From Olavius algarvensis Delta 4 endosymbiont (lineage in GTDB: Bacteria; Desulfobacterota; Desulfobacteria; Desulfobacterales; CAJINA01): a stretch of DNA of 64,000 bases. Of this stretch, positions 7,413 through 15,731 are shown one piece after another. The stretch lies in contig CAJINA010000122.1 in assembly GCA_905176665.1 (NCBI GenBank), positions 1 to 64,000 on the forward strand. Reading direction: 5' to 3'. The notes below the pieces were generated by a model, which had not been told where the DNA came from, did not search any database, and was given only the letters and a program-made list of their open reading frames with translations. How positions within the stretch are numbered: the first letter of the stretch is position 1; each line of letters opens with the position of its first letter. A program made the position numbers and the translations under genes.

Positions 7413-9119
7413 ATGCGTGCCGGCCGTATCATTCTTATCATTCTTATTGCTTTCGTTTTAGTTCCTCCAGCGTGGGCCCAAAGCCCGCAGCGCGGATTGG
7501 CCGTGGTACCGGAGCTGAATAAACCGGGCAACTGGGGTCAATACCACGCCCTGATTATCGGGATCAACGACTACGATAGATGGCCCCGGCTGCAGACCGC
7601 GGTCAAAGATGCCACTGTCCTGAGGGATTTATTAGTATCACGTTATGGCTTTAATATGAAAAACGTGATCCTGCGCACGGACCGCAAAGCCAGTCGGAGG
7701 CAGATCAACCGCGACCTGAGATACCTCGCCCAATCCATGCGTCCGGAGGACAACCTGCTGATTTACTATGCCGGCCACGGCCAGCTCGATGACCTCACCG
7801 GCGACGGCTACTGGGTGCCCGCCGAAGGGGCCATGAAAGATCCCAGCACCTGGGTGGCCAATTCTTATATCAAGGCCATTCTCAGCTCTGAAAAGGTGCA
7901 GGCCAAAAACGTGGTGGTCATTGCCGACTCCTGCTACAGCGGCTCCATGCTGCGCGGCGGGCCGTCGCTCATGTCACTGGATGATCAGCGCTACCGTGAA
8001 AAGATTGCCCAAAAGGCCGCCCTGCGCTCACGCCAGGTAATCTCTTCCGGCGGGGTCGAGCCGGTCGCCGACGGCGGCGCAGAAGGGCACAGCCTTTTCG
8101 CCTTCTACCTGATCGACGCCCTGCGCAAGAACGACCGCGAGGTGATCGACCTGGAGAACCTGTTTCACACAAAAGTATGGAAACCGGTGACCGAGATCGG
8201 CGACCAGCGGCCTAATGTCGGCCGGCTGAAGACGCCCATGGATCAGGACGGCCAGTTCGTGCTTTACAATGCAACCTGGGTCCGGGAACAGCAGGCACGA
8301 CAGGCTGCAGCGGAAGCTGAAAAGCAAAAGCAGGTCCAGGCGCAGCAAAAGGCCGCCGTAGCTTCGGCCGAAATGGAGCTCCAGCGCCAGCGGTTTGAAA
8401 TGGAAAAACAGAAACTGGCCCTGGAAAGAGAACAACTGGCCCAGCAAAAAGCCCTTGAGATGGAACGGCTGAAGATCGAAAGGCAGAAACAGGAAATCGA
8501 ATATGCCAAGCTGCAGGCCCGGCTGAGTGAAATGCAGGCCAAACAGAAAGCCAATGAAAAGCTGGCCAGCCGTGGAGGAGGGCAAAAAGAGCAACTGCTG
8601 GCTGCGGTGTCACCGGCTACAACCAGACCGCCCAGGGCCCCTGAAGGTAGTTATCACCTGGCCATTTTTCCGCTAAAATATTACACGGCTGACGGGCAAA
8701 ATTATGATCCGGACGGACTTGCAAAGGAAACCGTCAAAGGTATTGCCGCCCTAGCAGCTTATGATGAGCAACTGGCATTAAAATTCAGTTACCAACCGAT
8801 AGAGGATAATGCCGTAGAGGTCAGTCTTTTAAGTGATGTTCTGAAAGATCGGCAACCGGCTGTTTGGAAGAAAAAGTCTTTCTTCTCCCGCATGGAGCCG
8901 GACTGGGAAGAGATCCGCAAGATGGGTCAGAAAATCGGCGCGAATCTCATAGTGACCGGAATCTCAGACGTAGGAGAGGGCACGCTAACCTTCTATCTCT
9001 ACGATACGAAGAATGACCGGCTTTATACTAAAAATGAAAAAACGTATTGGCAAATCATTCCCCAAGTGGCGAAAAGAATGGTCGCAGATCTTACCAAAGA
9101 TTTCTACAAGAATCATTAG
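7413..9119 (+). CDS. Secreted caspase-like (C14) protein, copy 3
   Basis: This 568-residue paralog has a hydrophobic signal sequence (IILIILIAFVLVPPAWAQ) followed by SPQRGLAV. The dyad is intact at His122 and Cys174. Its N-terminal segment (VPELNKPGNWGQYHALIIG) and the DRKASRRQINRDLRYLAQ stretch match copy 4 almost exactly, so copies 3 and 4 are the closest pair. The coiled coil runs over about residues 287-395. The C-terminal domain begins LAIFPLKYY and has MGQKIGANLIVTG and then a YLYDTKNDRLYTK strand pair, as in TolB-like domains. The gene follows a 120-nt spacer. The upstream GGGGG is a modest ribosome-binding site. Confidence 0.87.
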   Translation: MRAGRIILIILIAFVLVPPAWAQSPQRGLAVVPELNKPGNWGQYHALIIGINDYDRWPRLQTAVKDATVLRDLLVSRYGFNMKNVILRTDRKASRRQINRDLRYLAQSMRPEDNLLIYYAGHGQLDDLTGDGYWVPAEGAMKDPSTWVANSYIKAILSSEKVQAKNVVVIADSCYSGSMLRGGPSLMSLDDQRYREKIAQKAALRSRQVISSGGVEPVADGGAEGHSLFAFYLIDALRKNDREVIDLENLFHTKVWKPVTEIGDQRPNVGRLKTPMDQDGQFVLYNATWVREQQARQAAAEAEKQKQVQAQQKAAVASAEMELQRQRFEMEKQKLALEREQLAQQKALEMERLKIERQKQEIEYAKLQARLSEMQAKQKANEKLASRGGGQKEQLLAAVSPATTRPPRAPEGSYHLAIFPLKYYTADGQNYDPDGLAKETVKGIAALAAYDEQLALKFSYQPIEDNAVEVSLLSDVLKDRQPAVWKKKSFFSRMEPDWEEIRKMGQKIGANLIVTGISDVGEGTLTFYLYDTKNDRLYTKNEKTYWQIIPQVAKRMVADLTKDFYKNH

Positions 9120-9202
9120 TGGGAAACATAGATTCGAGATCATAACCTGGTGCGTATCGATATATGTCTACAGGAAATAGAAATAAAGTAGGAGGAAGGA
9201 AG

Positions 9203-10909
9203 ATGCGTTATGGCTTAATTGCCCTGATTACATTCATTTTACTGACCATCATTTCCCCTGGCATGGCCCAGAGTTCCCAGCGCGGGCTATCGGTGATACC
9301 GGAGCTGAACAAACCGGGCAACTGGGGCCAGTACCACGCCCTGATCATCGGCATCAATGACTACGAAAGGTGGCCCCGGCTGCAGACCGCGGTCAAAGAT
9401 GCCACCGTGCTCAGGGACCTGCTGGTATCCCGCTATGCGTTTGATAAAAAGAACGTGATCCTGCGCACGGACCGTAAAGCCAGTCGGAGGCAGATCAACC
9501 GCGACCTGCGCTACCTGGCCCAGTCCATGCGCCCGGAAGACAACCGTTTGATCTACTACGCCGGTCATGGCCAACTGGATGATCTGACCGGTGACGGCTA
9601 CTGGGTGACGGCTGAAGGCGCCATGAAAGATCCCAGCACCTGGGTGGCCAACTCCTACATCAAAGCCATTCTCAGCTCGGAGAAGGTTCAGGCCAAAAAC
9701 GTGGTGGTCATTGCCGACTCGTGCTACAGCGGTTCCATGCTGCGCGGTGGGCCTTCGCTCATGTCCCTGGATGATCAGCGCTACCGGGAAAAGATTGCCC
9801 AAAAGGCCGCCCTGCGCTCACGACAGGTAATCTCTTCCGGCGGGGTCGAACCAGTAGCCGACGGCGGCGCCGAAGGACACAGCCTGTTTGCTTTTTACCT
9901 GATCGACGCCCTGCGCAAGAATGACCGCGAGGTGATCGATCTGGAGAACCTGTTTCATACGAAGGTGTGGAAGCCTGTGACCGAGATTGGCGACCAGCGG
10001 CCCAACGTGGGACGTTTGAAGACCCCCATGGATCAGGACGGCCAGTTCGTGCTCTACAATGCAACCTGGGCCCGGGAGCAGCAGGCCCGCCGGGCTGCTG
10101 CCCAAGCCGAGCAGCAAAAACAGATCCAGGCGCAGCAAAAGGCTGCCGTGGCTTCGGCTGAAATGGAGCTCCAGCGCCAGCGTTTTGAGATGGAAAAACA
10201 GAAACTGGCCCTGGAAAGGGAACAATTGGCCCAGCAGAAGGTCCTTGAAATGGAGCGGATGAAGATCGAAAGGCAGAAACAGGAGATCGAATATGCCAAG
10301 CTCCAGGCCCGCCTCAGCGAAATGGAGGCAAAACAGAAATCCAATGAAAAGCTGGCCGATCACGGCCGTAGTAAAAAGGGTCCGCTACTGGCCGCCGTTT
10401 CACCAGCAACAACCAGACCACCGAGGGCACCGGAAGGCAGTTACAAACTGGCCATCTTTCCGTTGAATTATTTCACGGCGAATTACGGGGACGGCTATCT
10501 ACAGCAGTTCGAGATGAAAACACTTCAGGGCGTGGCTGCATTTGCAGCCGAAAATGATCGCCTGACCCTGCAATACAGTTACCAGACAATAGAGGACAAC
10601 CCCGAGTCGGTAACCTTGCTGAGCGAGCGGCTGCCCGGCCGAGAATTAGAAGTCTGGAAAAAGAAAAATATCTTTGCCAAGAAGGAACCGGACTGGAAAG
10701 AGATCCGTAAAATCGGGCTGGAAATCGGTGCTAATCCCATAGTATTGGGAACTGTAGACGTGGGTGAAGGTAAAATGGAATTTCATGTCTATGACACTGA
10801 AAATGATCGCCTCTACACCAAAAAGTATGAAGGTACCTGGCTTCAGGTTCCGGATGTGGCCCCAAAAGTCGTCGCAAATCTATTGAAGGATTTTCTTAGG
10901 GGACAATAA
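9203..10909 (+). CDS. Secreted caspase-like (C14) protein, copy 4
   Basis: This 568-residue paralog has an intact dyad (His122, Cys174). I chose the ATG at 9203, preceded by the very strong AGGAGGAAGGA, over an in-frame ATG at 9164. With this start all five proteins align without gaps from Met1 to Cys174. Two local changes stand out: the usual DNLLIYYAGHG reads DNRLIYYAGHG, and GYWVPAEG reads GYWVTAEG. The coiled coil (about 287-395) is nearly the same as in copy 3. The C-terminal domain (LAIFPLNYF, IGLEIGANPIVLG) has its own sequence. It starts 83 nt after copy 3, consistent with one polycistronic transcript. Confidence 0.87.
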   Translation: MRYGLIALITFILLTIISPGMAQSSQRGLSVIPELNKPGNWGQYHALIIGINDYERWPRLQTAVKDATVLRDLLVSRYAFDKKNVILRTDRKASRRQINRDLRYLAQSMRPEDNRLIYYAGHGQLDDLTGDGYWVTAEGAMKDPSTWVANSYIKAILSSEKVQAKNVVVIADSCYSGSMLRGGPSLMSLDDQRYREKIAQKAALRSRQVISSGGVEPVADGGAEGHSLFAFYLIDALRKNDREVIDLENLFHTKVWKPVTEIGDQRPNVGRLKTPMDQDGQFVLYNATWAREQQARRAAAQAEQQKQIQAQQKAAVASAEMELQRQRFEMEKQKLALEREQLAQQKVLEMERMKIERQKQEIEYAKLQARLSEMEAKQKSNEKLADHGRSKKGPLLAAVSPATTRPPRAPEGSYKLAIFPLNYFTANYGDGYLQQFEMKTLQGVAAFAAENDRLTLQYSYQTIEDNPESVTLLSERLPGRELEVWKKKNIFAKKEPDWKEIRKIGLEIGANPIVLGTVDVGEGKMEFHVYDTENDRLYTKKYEGTWLQVPDVAPKVVANLLKDFLRGQ

Positions 10910-10955
10910 AGGGGTTCTGTCATTCACAAGGTGGACTTGAAATAGGAGCTTTGCC

Positions 10956-12677
10956 ATGCGCTACGGCTATATCGCTCTGATGGGGTTGTTTTCACTGTTA
11001 CTGAGCACACCGGTGCTGGCCCAGAATCCACAACGTGGATTGGCGGTGATACCAGAGCTGGCCGCGTCAGGAAACTGGGGGCAGTACCACGCCCTGATCA
11101 TCGGCATCAACGATTACCAGAAATGGCCCCGCCTGCAGACCGCGGTCAAGGACGCCACCGTCCTGCGGGATCTGCTGGTGACACGCTACGGTTTCGATAA
11201 AAAGAACGTCATCCTGCGCACCGACAAAGCCGCCAGCCGCATCCAGATCAACCGCGATCTGCGGTTTCTGGCCCAATCCATGCGTCCCGAAGACAACCTG
11301 CTGGTCTACTATGCCGGCCACGGCCAACTGGACGATTTTACCGGGGATGGGTACTGGGTACCGGCCGAGGGCGCCCTGAAGGACCCCAGCACCTGGGTGG
11401 CCAATTCCTACATTAAAGCAGTCCTCAGCTCGGAGAAGCTGCAGGCCAAGAACGTGGTGGTCATCGCCGACTCCTGCTACAGCGGCTCCATGCTGCGCGG
11501 CGGCCCCTCCCTGATGTCCCTGGATGACCGGCGCTACCGGGAAAAGCTGGCCGAAAAATCCGCCTTGCGCTCGCGCCAGGTCATCTCCTCCGGCGGGGTC
11601 GAACCGGTGGCCGACGGTGGGGCCGAGGGCCACAGCCTCTTTGCCTTTTATCTCATCGATGCCCTGCGTAAAAACGAACGCGAAGTCATCGACCTGGAAA
11701 ACCTGTTTCACACCCGGGTATGGAAACCGGTCACCGAGATTGGCGACCAGCGGCCCAACGTGGGACGTTTGAAGACCCCCATGGACCAAGACGGCCAGTT
11801 CGTGCTCTACAACGCCGCCTGGGCCCGGCAGCAGGCTGAAACGCGGGCCGCCCTAAAAGCACAGAAAGAGCAGCAGGCGGCCCTGGAAGCTCAAAGACAG
11901 GCGGCCGCAAAACAGAAAGCCGCCGTCGCATCCGCAGAAATTGAATTGCAGCGCCAGCGCTTCGAGATAGAGAAACAGAAACTGGCCAATGAGCGCGACC
12001 AGAAAGCCGTTGAAATGGAGCGGCTCAAACTTGAAAAGCAAAAGCAGGAAATCGAGTACGCCAAACTCCAGGCCCGGTTGGCGGAAATCGAAGCCAAGCG
12101 CCTGGCAAACGAACAGCGACCGCCGACCGGGTCTCCAAAAATGGAAAAGCTACATGCCGCTGTTGATAATAAAACGGTTTACCGCCGAAAATCTGCGGAT
12201 GGTGGTCTCCGGCTGGCCCTGTTCCCGGTAAAGGTGCGTATTGACTCTGATAGGTTCGGAGGAAAAAACAAGTATGAAGAAGATGTCATCCGAGCGGTTG
12301 CCTCTCTAAGCCAGGATGATAAACGGTTTGATTTTGCTCTCACCTTTAGAGAGATCGCAGGTGTAACCGATAACTCCGATAGTTTCGCGGGACTTATCAA
12401 GGATGAGAATCAGATCTGGAACAAGGCCTCTCTTTTAGCCGCTTTGGCTCCCAATTGGAAGCAGGTCAAGGCCATAGGTCGAAAAATCGACACCGACCTC
12501 TCTGTATTGGTCTATTATGAATGGTGGTTAGACTCAAAAATTGATATCTACCTGTATGATCATAAACGGCAGAAAACTTTCTCCAGGACCAAGATGCCGG
12601 TCAATCAATTTGACCTTTCCGGCTCCATTGAGCAAAATCTACGTCAAATAGTTAAAGAATATTTCAATTCGCTTTAG
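10956..12677 (+). CDS. Secreted caspase-like (C14) protein, copy 5
   Basis: This 573-residue protein is the last and most divergent of the array. The signal peptide (MRYGYIALMGLFSLLLSTPV) precedes QNPQRGLAV. His122 and Cys174 are present. The coiled-coil region differs: it starts RQQAETRAALKAQKEQQ and has an Ala/Gln-rich insertion before rejoining the common AAVASAEIELQRQRFEIEKQ pattern. The C-terminal domain begins LRLALFPVKVRID and retains only the general fold signature (IGRKIDTDLSVLVYY), so its ligand or partner probably differs. The start has GGAG upstream, 46 nt after copy 4. No terminator was found in 12678-12964, and nothing else is seen there. Confidence 0.87.
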   Translation: MRYGYIALMGLFSLLLSTPVLAQNPQRGLAVIPELAASGNWGQYHALIIGINDYQKWPRLQTAVKDATVLRDLLVTRYGFDKKNVILRTDKAASRIQINRDLRFLAQSMRPEDNLLVYYAGHGQLDDFTGDGYWVPAEGALKDPSTWVANSYIKAVLSSEKLQAKNVVVIADSCYSGSMLRGGPSLMSLDDRRYREKLAEKSALRSRQVISSGGVEPVADGGAEGHSLFAFYLIDALRKNEREVIDLENLFHTRVWKPVTEIGDQRPNVGRLKTPMDQDGQFVLYNAAWARQQAETRAALKAQKEQQAALEAQRQAAAKQKAAVASAEIELQRQRFEIEKQKLANERDQKAVEMERLKLEKQKQEIEYAKLQARLAEIEAKRLANEQRPPTGSPKMEKLHAAVDNKTVYRRKSADGGLRLALFPVKVRIDSDRFGGKNKYEEDVIRAVASLSQDDKRFDFALTFREIAGVTDNSDSFAGLIKDENQIWNKASLLAALAPNWKQVKAIGRKIDTDLSVLVYYEWWLDSKIDIYLYDHKRQKTFSRTKMPVNQFDLSGSIEQNLRQIVKEYFNSL

Positions 12678-12964
12678 TGGTTTATCTTTCATCACCCTTT
12701 CGGTGCATCACTGCTGGTACCACCTTGCATTTATAGCCCATTTCGTAATATAGAGAATACGTCATTGCGGGCATCAAAACCCAGCGTAGACAGCCGCTCC
12801 AGGGATACAGCGGTCATGTTCCCACTACGCAGCCCCTTGCGATTATCAAAACCAGTGCCGTCGGACTGCGCCATCTGGCCGCGGTCCCCGCGCGCAGGAC
12901 GTAGCACCCGGCCAGTTTCGGGTACTACCGTCTACAGCAGGCCATGGCAACAAGGAACCCGTCT

Positions 12965-14854
12965 ATGCCGGATGCACTGCCCGACACTGAGATTTCCTTC
13001 CAAAATCTGTTTGAAACCATGAACCGGGCGGTGGTCTACCAGGATGCCACCGGAAAAATTATCGCTGCCAATAAGACGGCGGAGAGAATTCTGGGTCTGC
13101 AGCGCGACCAGATGACCGGCCGTACCTCCCTGGACCCGCGCTGGAAGGCCATTCGCCCCGATGGTTCCGAGTTTACCGGTAATGATCACCCTGCTATGGT
13201 AGCCCTGGAATCGGGAGCGCCCGTAAAAGATGTCATAATGGGGATCTTCAATCCCACCACGGATTCCTATCGCTGGATAAAAGTGGATGCCATACCTGAA
13301 TATCGCCGCGGTGAGCCGCGACCTTTTCGGGTCTATTCAATATTCGAAGACATCTCGGATAAAATCAAGATAGAGACAGAGCTACGGGAAAGCGAAGATC
13401 GCTATGCATCCCTTTTCCATAGCTCCCAGGATGCCATCTTCATTCACGACCTGGATGGTCGCATTATAGATGCAAATCAAATGGTGTTGACGCTGTTCGG
13501 TTACACCAGGGCCGAAATAGGATCGCTCAAAATAGAAGGGCTCCATCCGGCCACGGTAGTTGAAAAATCGAAATGGGCGTTCGAAACAATTAACCGGGAA
13601 GGGTCTGTCCGCTTCGAAACCGACTTTTTAAAAAAAGACGGCCAGGTATTCCGGGGCGAGGTGGCCTCCAGCCTTTTTGAAATAGGCGGCCAAAAGTTCA
13701 TCCAGGGGATCGTCCGCGATATTACCGACCGCCAGGAGACCGCAGAAGCGCTCCAAGCCTCCAATGAACGGTTTATCACGGTTTTGAACAGCATCGATGC
13801 AACCATTTACGTGGCTGACCTGGAATCATATGAAATCCTATTTGCCAACGATCGCATGCAGCAGACCTATGGCCGGGACGTGACCGGTGAAATCTGTTAC
13901 GAGATCTTCCGGAACCGGTCGACCCCCTGCTCGCACTGCACCAACGATCAATTGGTTGATGATCATGGCAATCCCACCGACGTTTGTGTCTGGCAAGCTG
14001 AGAATCCAGTGGTTAAAAAATGGTACATTTATTACGATCGTGCCATCAAATGGATCGACGGGCGCCTGGTCAGGCTGCAGATAGCCGTAGATATCACCCA
14101 CCTGAAAAAGGTGGAGCGGCAGCTGCGGCAGGCCCAGAAATTCGAGGCCATCGGCACCCTGGCGGGCGGCATCGCCCACCAGTTCAACAATATCCTGGGC
14201 GGGATCACCGGTTACCTCGACCTGCTGGTCATGCACCACCCCCATGACGATAAAATTATCAAGTATGTCGGACGCATGAAATCGGCGGCCATGCGGGCGG
14301 CGCAGCTGACGACGCAGCTGGTAGCCTTTGCCCGGGGAGGTAAGTACCGGGCGAAGAAAGCGCCCTTGAGCGAGTTGATCCGAGAGGCTTTTCCCCTGGC
14401 CAGGCATGCCCTGGCTCCCAAGTTGATGGTGGACCTGGATCTGCCGTACGAAAGTTGTCAGGTTGCGGCTGACCCCACCCAGTTGCAGCTCGTGCTCTCT
14501 TCGCTTCTCGTGAACGCATCTGAGTCCATCACGGAAGAAAATGGCCGCATCCAGGTTACCTGCCGGAACGAGGTCGTCGACGATAACGCCGCTGCCGATC
14601 GTCCGGGGTTAGCACCCGGCGACTATGCCGTGCTGACCGTCAGCGACAATGGCTCCGGCATGGACCAGGAGACCTTATCCCGGGTCTTTGAGCCCTTTTA
14701 TACCACCAAGTTCGAAGGACGCGGTCTGGGGATGGCAGCGGTTTACGGGATTGTCAAAAACCACAAGGGGTGGATAGGGGTCAATTCCAAACTGGGCGTC
14801 GGTACCACGGTCGAGATCTACCTGCCCGCGTATGAGGCGCCCTCGCCATCATAG
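12965..14854 (+). CDS. PAS-PAS-PAS sensor histidine kinase
   Basis: This 629-residue soluble hybrid-family kinase has no transmembrane segment. Three PAS-type domains are visible at about 8-135, 145-265 and 270-390. The third contains a Cys pair (TPCSHCTNDQ) of the kind seen in PAS domains that may bind a cofactor or metal. The dimerisation helix carries the phospho-acceptor in GGIAHQFNNILGG (His405), where Gln replaces the more usual Asp after His. The ATPase domain (about 495-625) has DNGSGMD, FEPFYTTK and RGLGMAAVYG. The start at 12965 has AAGGA 9 nt upstream and is preferred to the ATG at 12944. No receiver domain or response regulator is adjacent, so the partner is unknown. The lipid operon lies beyond it in the opposite orientation. 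Confidence 0.9.
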   Translation: MPDALPDTEISFQNLFETMNRAVVYQDATGKIIAANKTAERILGLQRDQMTGRTSLDPRWKAIRPDGSEFTGNDHPAMVALESGAPVKDVIMGIFNPTTDSYRWIKVDAIPEYRRGEPRPFRVYSIFEDISDKIKIETELRESEDRYASLFHSSQDAIFIHDLDGRIIDANQMVLTLFGYTRAEIGSLKIEGLHPATVVEKSKWAFETINREGSVRFETDFLKKDGQVFRGEVASSLFEIGGQKFIQGIVRDITDRQETAEALQASNERFITVLNSIDATIYVADLESYEILFANDRMQQTYGRDVTGEICYEIFRNRSTPCSHCTNDQLVDDHGNPTDVCVWQAENPVVKKWYIYYDRAIKWIDGRLVRLQIAVDITHLKKVERQLRQAQKFEAIGTLAGGIAHQFNNILGGITGYLDLLVMHHPHDDKIIKYVGRMKSAAMRAAQLTTQLVAFARGGKYRAKKAPLSELIREAFPLARHALAPKLMVDLDLPYESCQVAADPTQLQLVLSSLLVNASESITEENGRIQVTCRNEVVDDNAAADRPGLAPGDYAVLTVSDNGSGMDQETLSRVFEPFYTTKFEGRGLGMAAVYGIVKNHKGWIGVNSKLGVGTTVEIYLPAYEAPSPS

Positions 14855-14975
14855 CAGTGCCCAAGTACGCTTGAAAGGTTGGCGAAAGCTGAACATGTCC
14901 CTGGCGCTGCCCCAGCCGTATAAGTGCCGTCCGCCCGGCATGAATGCCCAACCGCGATTTCTGATAGAACGTATT

Positions 14976-15728
14976 TCAGGTGTGATAGACAATGGATACG
15001 AGGTAGCGCTCACCCAGTTGCAGGGTCTGGGCTGTCAATCCGGTTACCGCCAGCCCGCCATGCAGGATGTCCGGCCCGGATACGTCTATCCGCTGCAAGC
15101 TCTCGCCAAAACCGGTTTTGATGAACTTCAGATAGGCTTCCTTGCGGGTCCAGATCCGGAAAACCCGTTCCGGTGAACCCCCTGCCGCGGCTGACTCCCG
15201 TTCGGTAAAAGCCACCCGCTTCACATCCGCCAGGCCATCAAGGGTAATCCGTTCTATATCCAGCCCCATCCGCTTGCCTGCTTGCAGGCAGATGCCGGCG
15301 ACTGCATATTCTCCGGCATGGGAAATCGAAATGCTGGTGGTCGGCAGGCCGGACAGGTAGGGCGCCCCACGTGATTCATAGGTTGCGCTGATTTTGTCGG
15401 CCGGACCGGCATCCGGTAGAACCTTCGCTACCAGGGTTTTCAAGGCATAGCGGCCGCCGAGCCACTCCACCTGTTTTTTTAATGTCTTGAATTCGTTGAC
15501 TTGCCTGATTTCTTCGGGCGTAAAGAAATCACCCCGGCAGGCAGCGGGCCCGAATTCGCAGCCCGGCAGCGTACGATAGTTTCCTGCAGATACGGCCGGC
15601 AGGCATTTCCGCACCATATCCGCAAGGTCAATCAAGCAGATGTATAGAGCGGCCTTGCTATCCGTGAGCCGGTAAATCCCGGGACCAGGCAGAATCCGGT
15701 CCCCGGGCTGCTGTTCAATTATTTCCAT
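14976..15728 (-). CDS. 4'-phosphopantetheinyl transferase (Sfp type)
   Basis: This 250-residue enzyme would transfer the phosphopantetheine arm of CoA to carrier domains. Sfp-family motifs are clear: SISHAGEYAVAG, MGLDIERI (Mg-binding Asp and Glu) and IWTRKEAYLKF. It starts 3 nt after the stop of the megasynthase, so the two are translationally coupled and the megasynthase is its obvious substrate. All three carrier domains of that protein show Thr where Ser is normally modified, which makes the specificity of this enzyme interesting. The ATG at 15728 fits the operon spacing. The gene converges on the PAS kinase across a spacer of about 120 bases without a clear terminator. Confidence 0.92.
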   Translation of the reverse strand: MEIIEQQPGDRILPGPGIYRLTDSKAALYICLIDLADMVRKCLPAVSAGNYRTLPGCEFGPAACRGDFFTPEEIRQVNEFKTLKKQVEWLGGRYALKTLVAKVLPDAGPADKISATYESRGAPYLSGLPTTSISISHAGEYAVAGICLQAGKRMGLDIERITLDGLADVKRVAFTERESAAAGGSPERVFRIWTRKEAYLKFIKTGFGESLQRIDVSGPDILHGGLAVTGLTAQTLQLGERYLVSIVYHT

Positions 15729-15731
15729 CTG

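Noticed and set aside
11067..11789. Minus-strand open frames across the caspase genes
   Set aside because: Repeated at equivalent places in several copies, so they are antisense shadows of the conserved p20 region.
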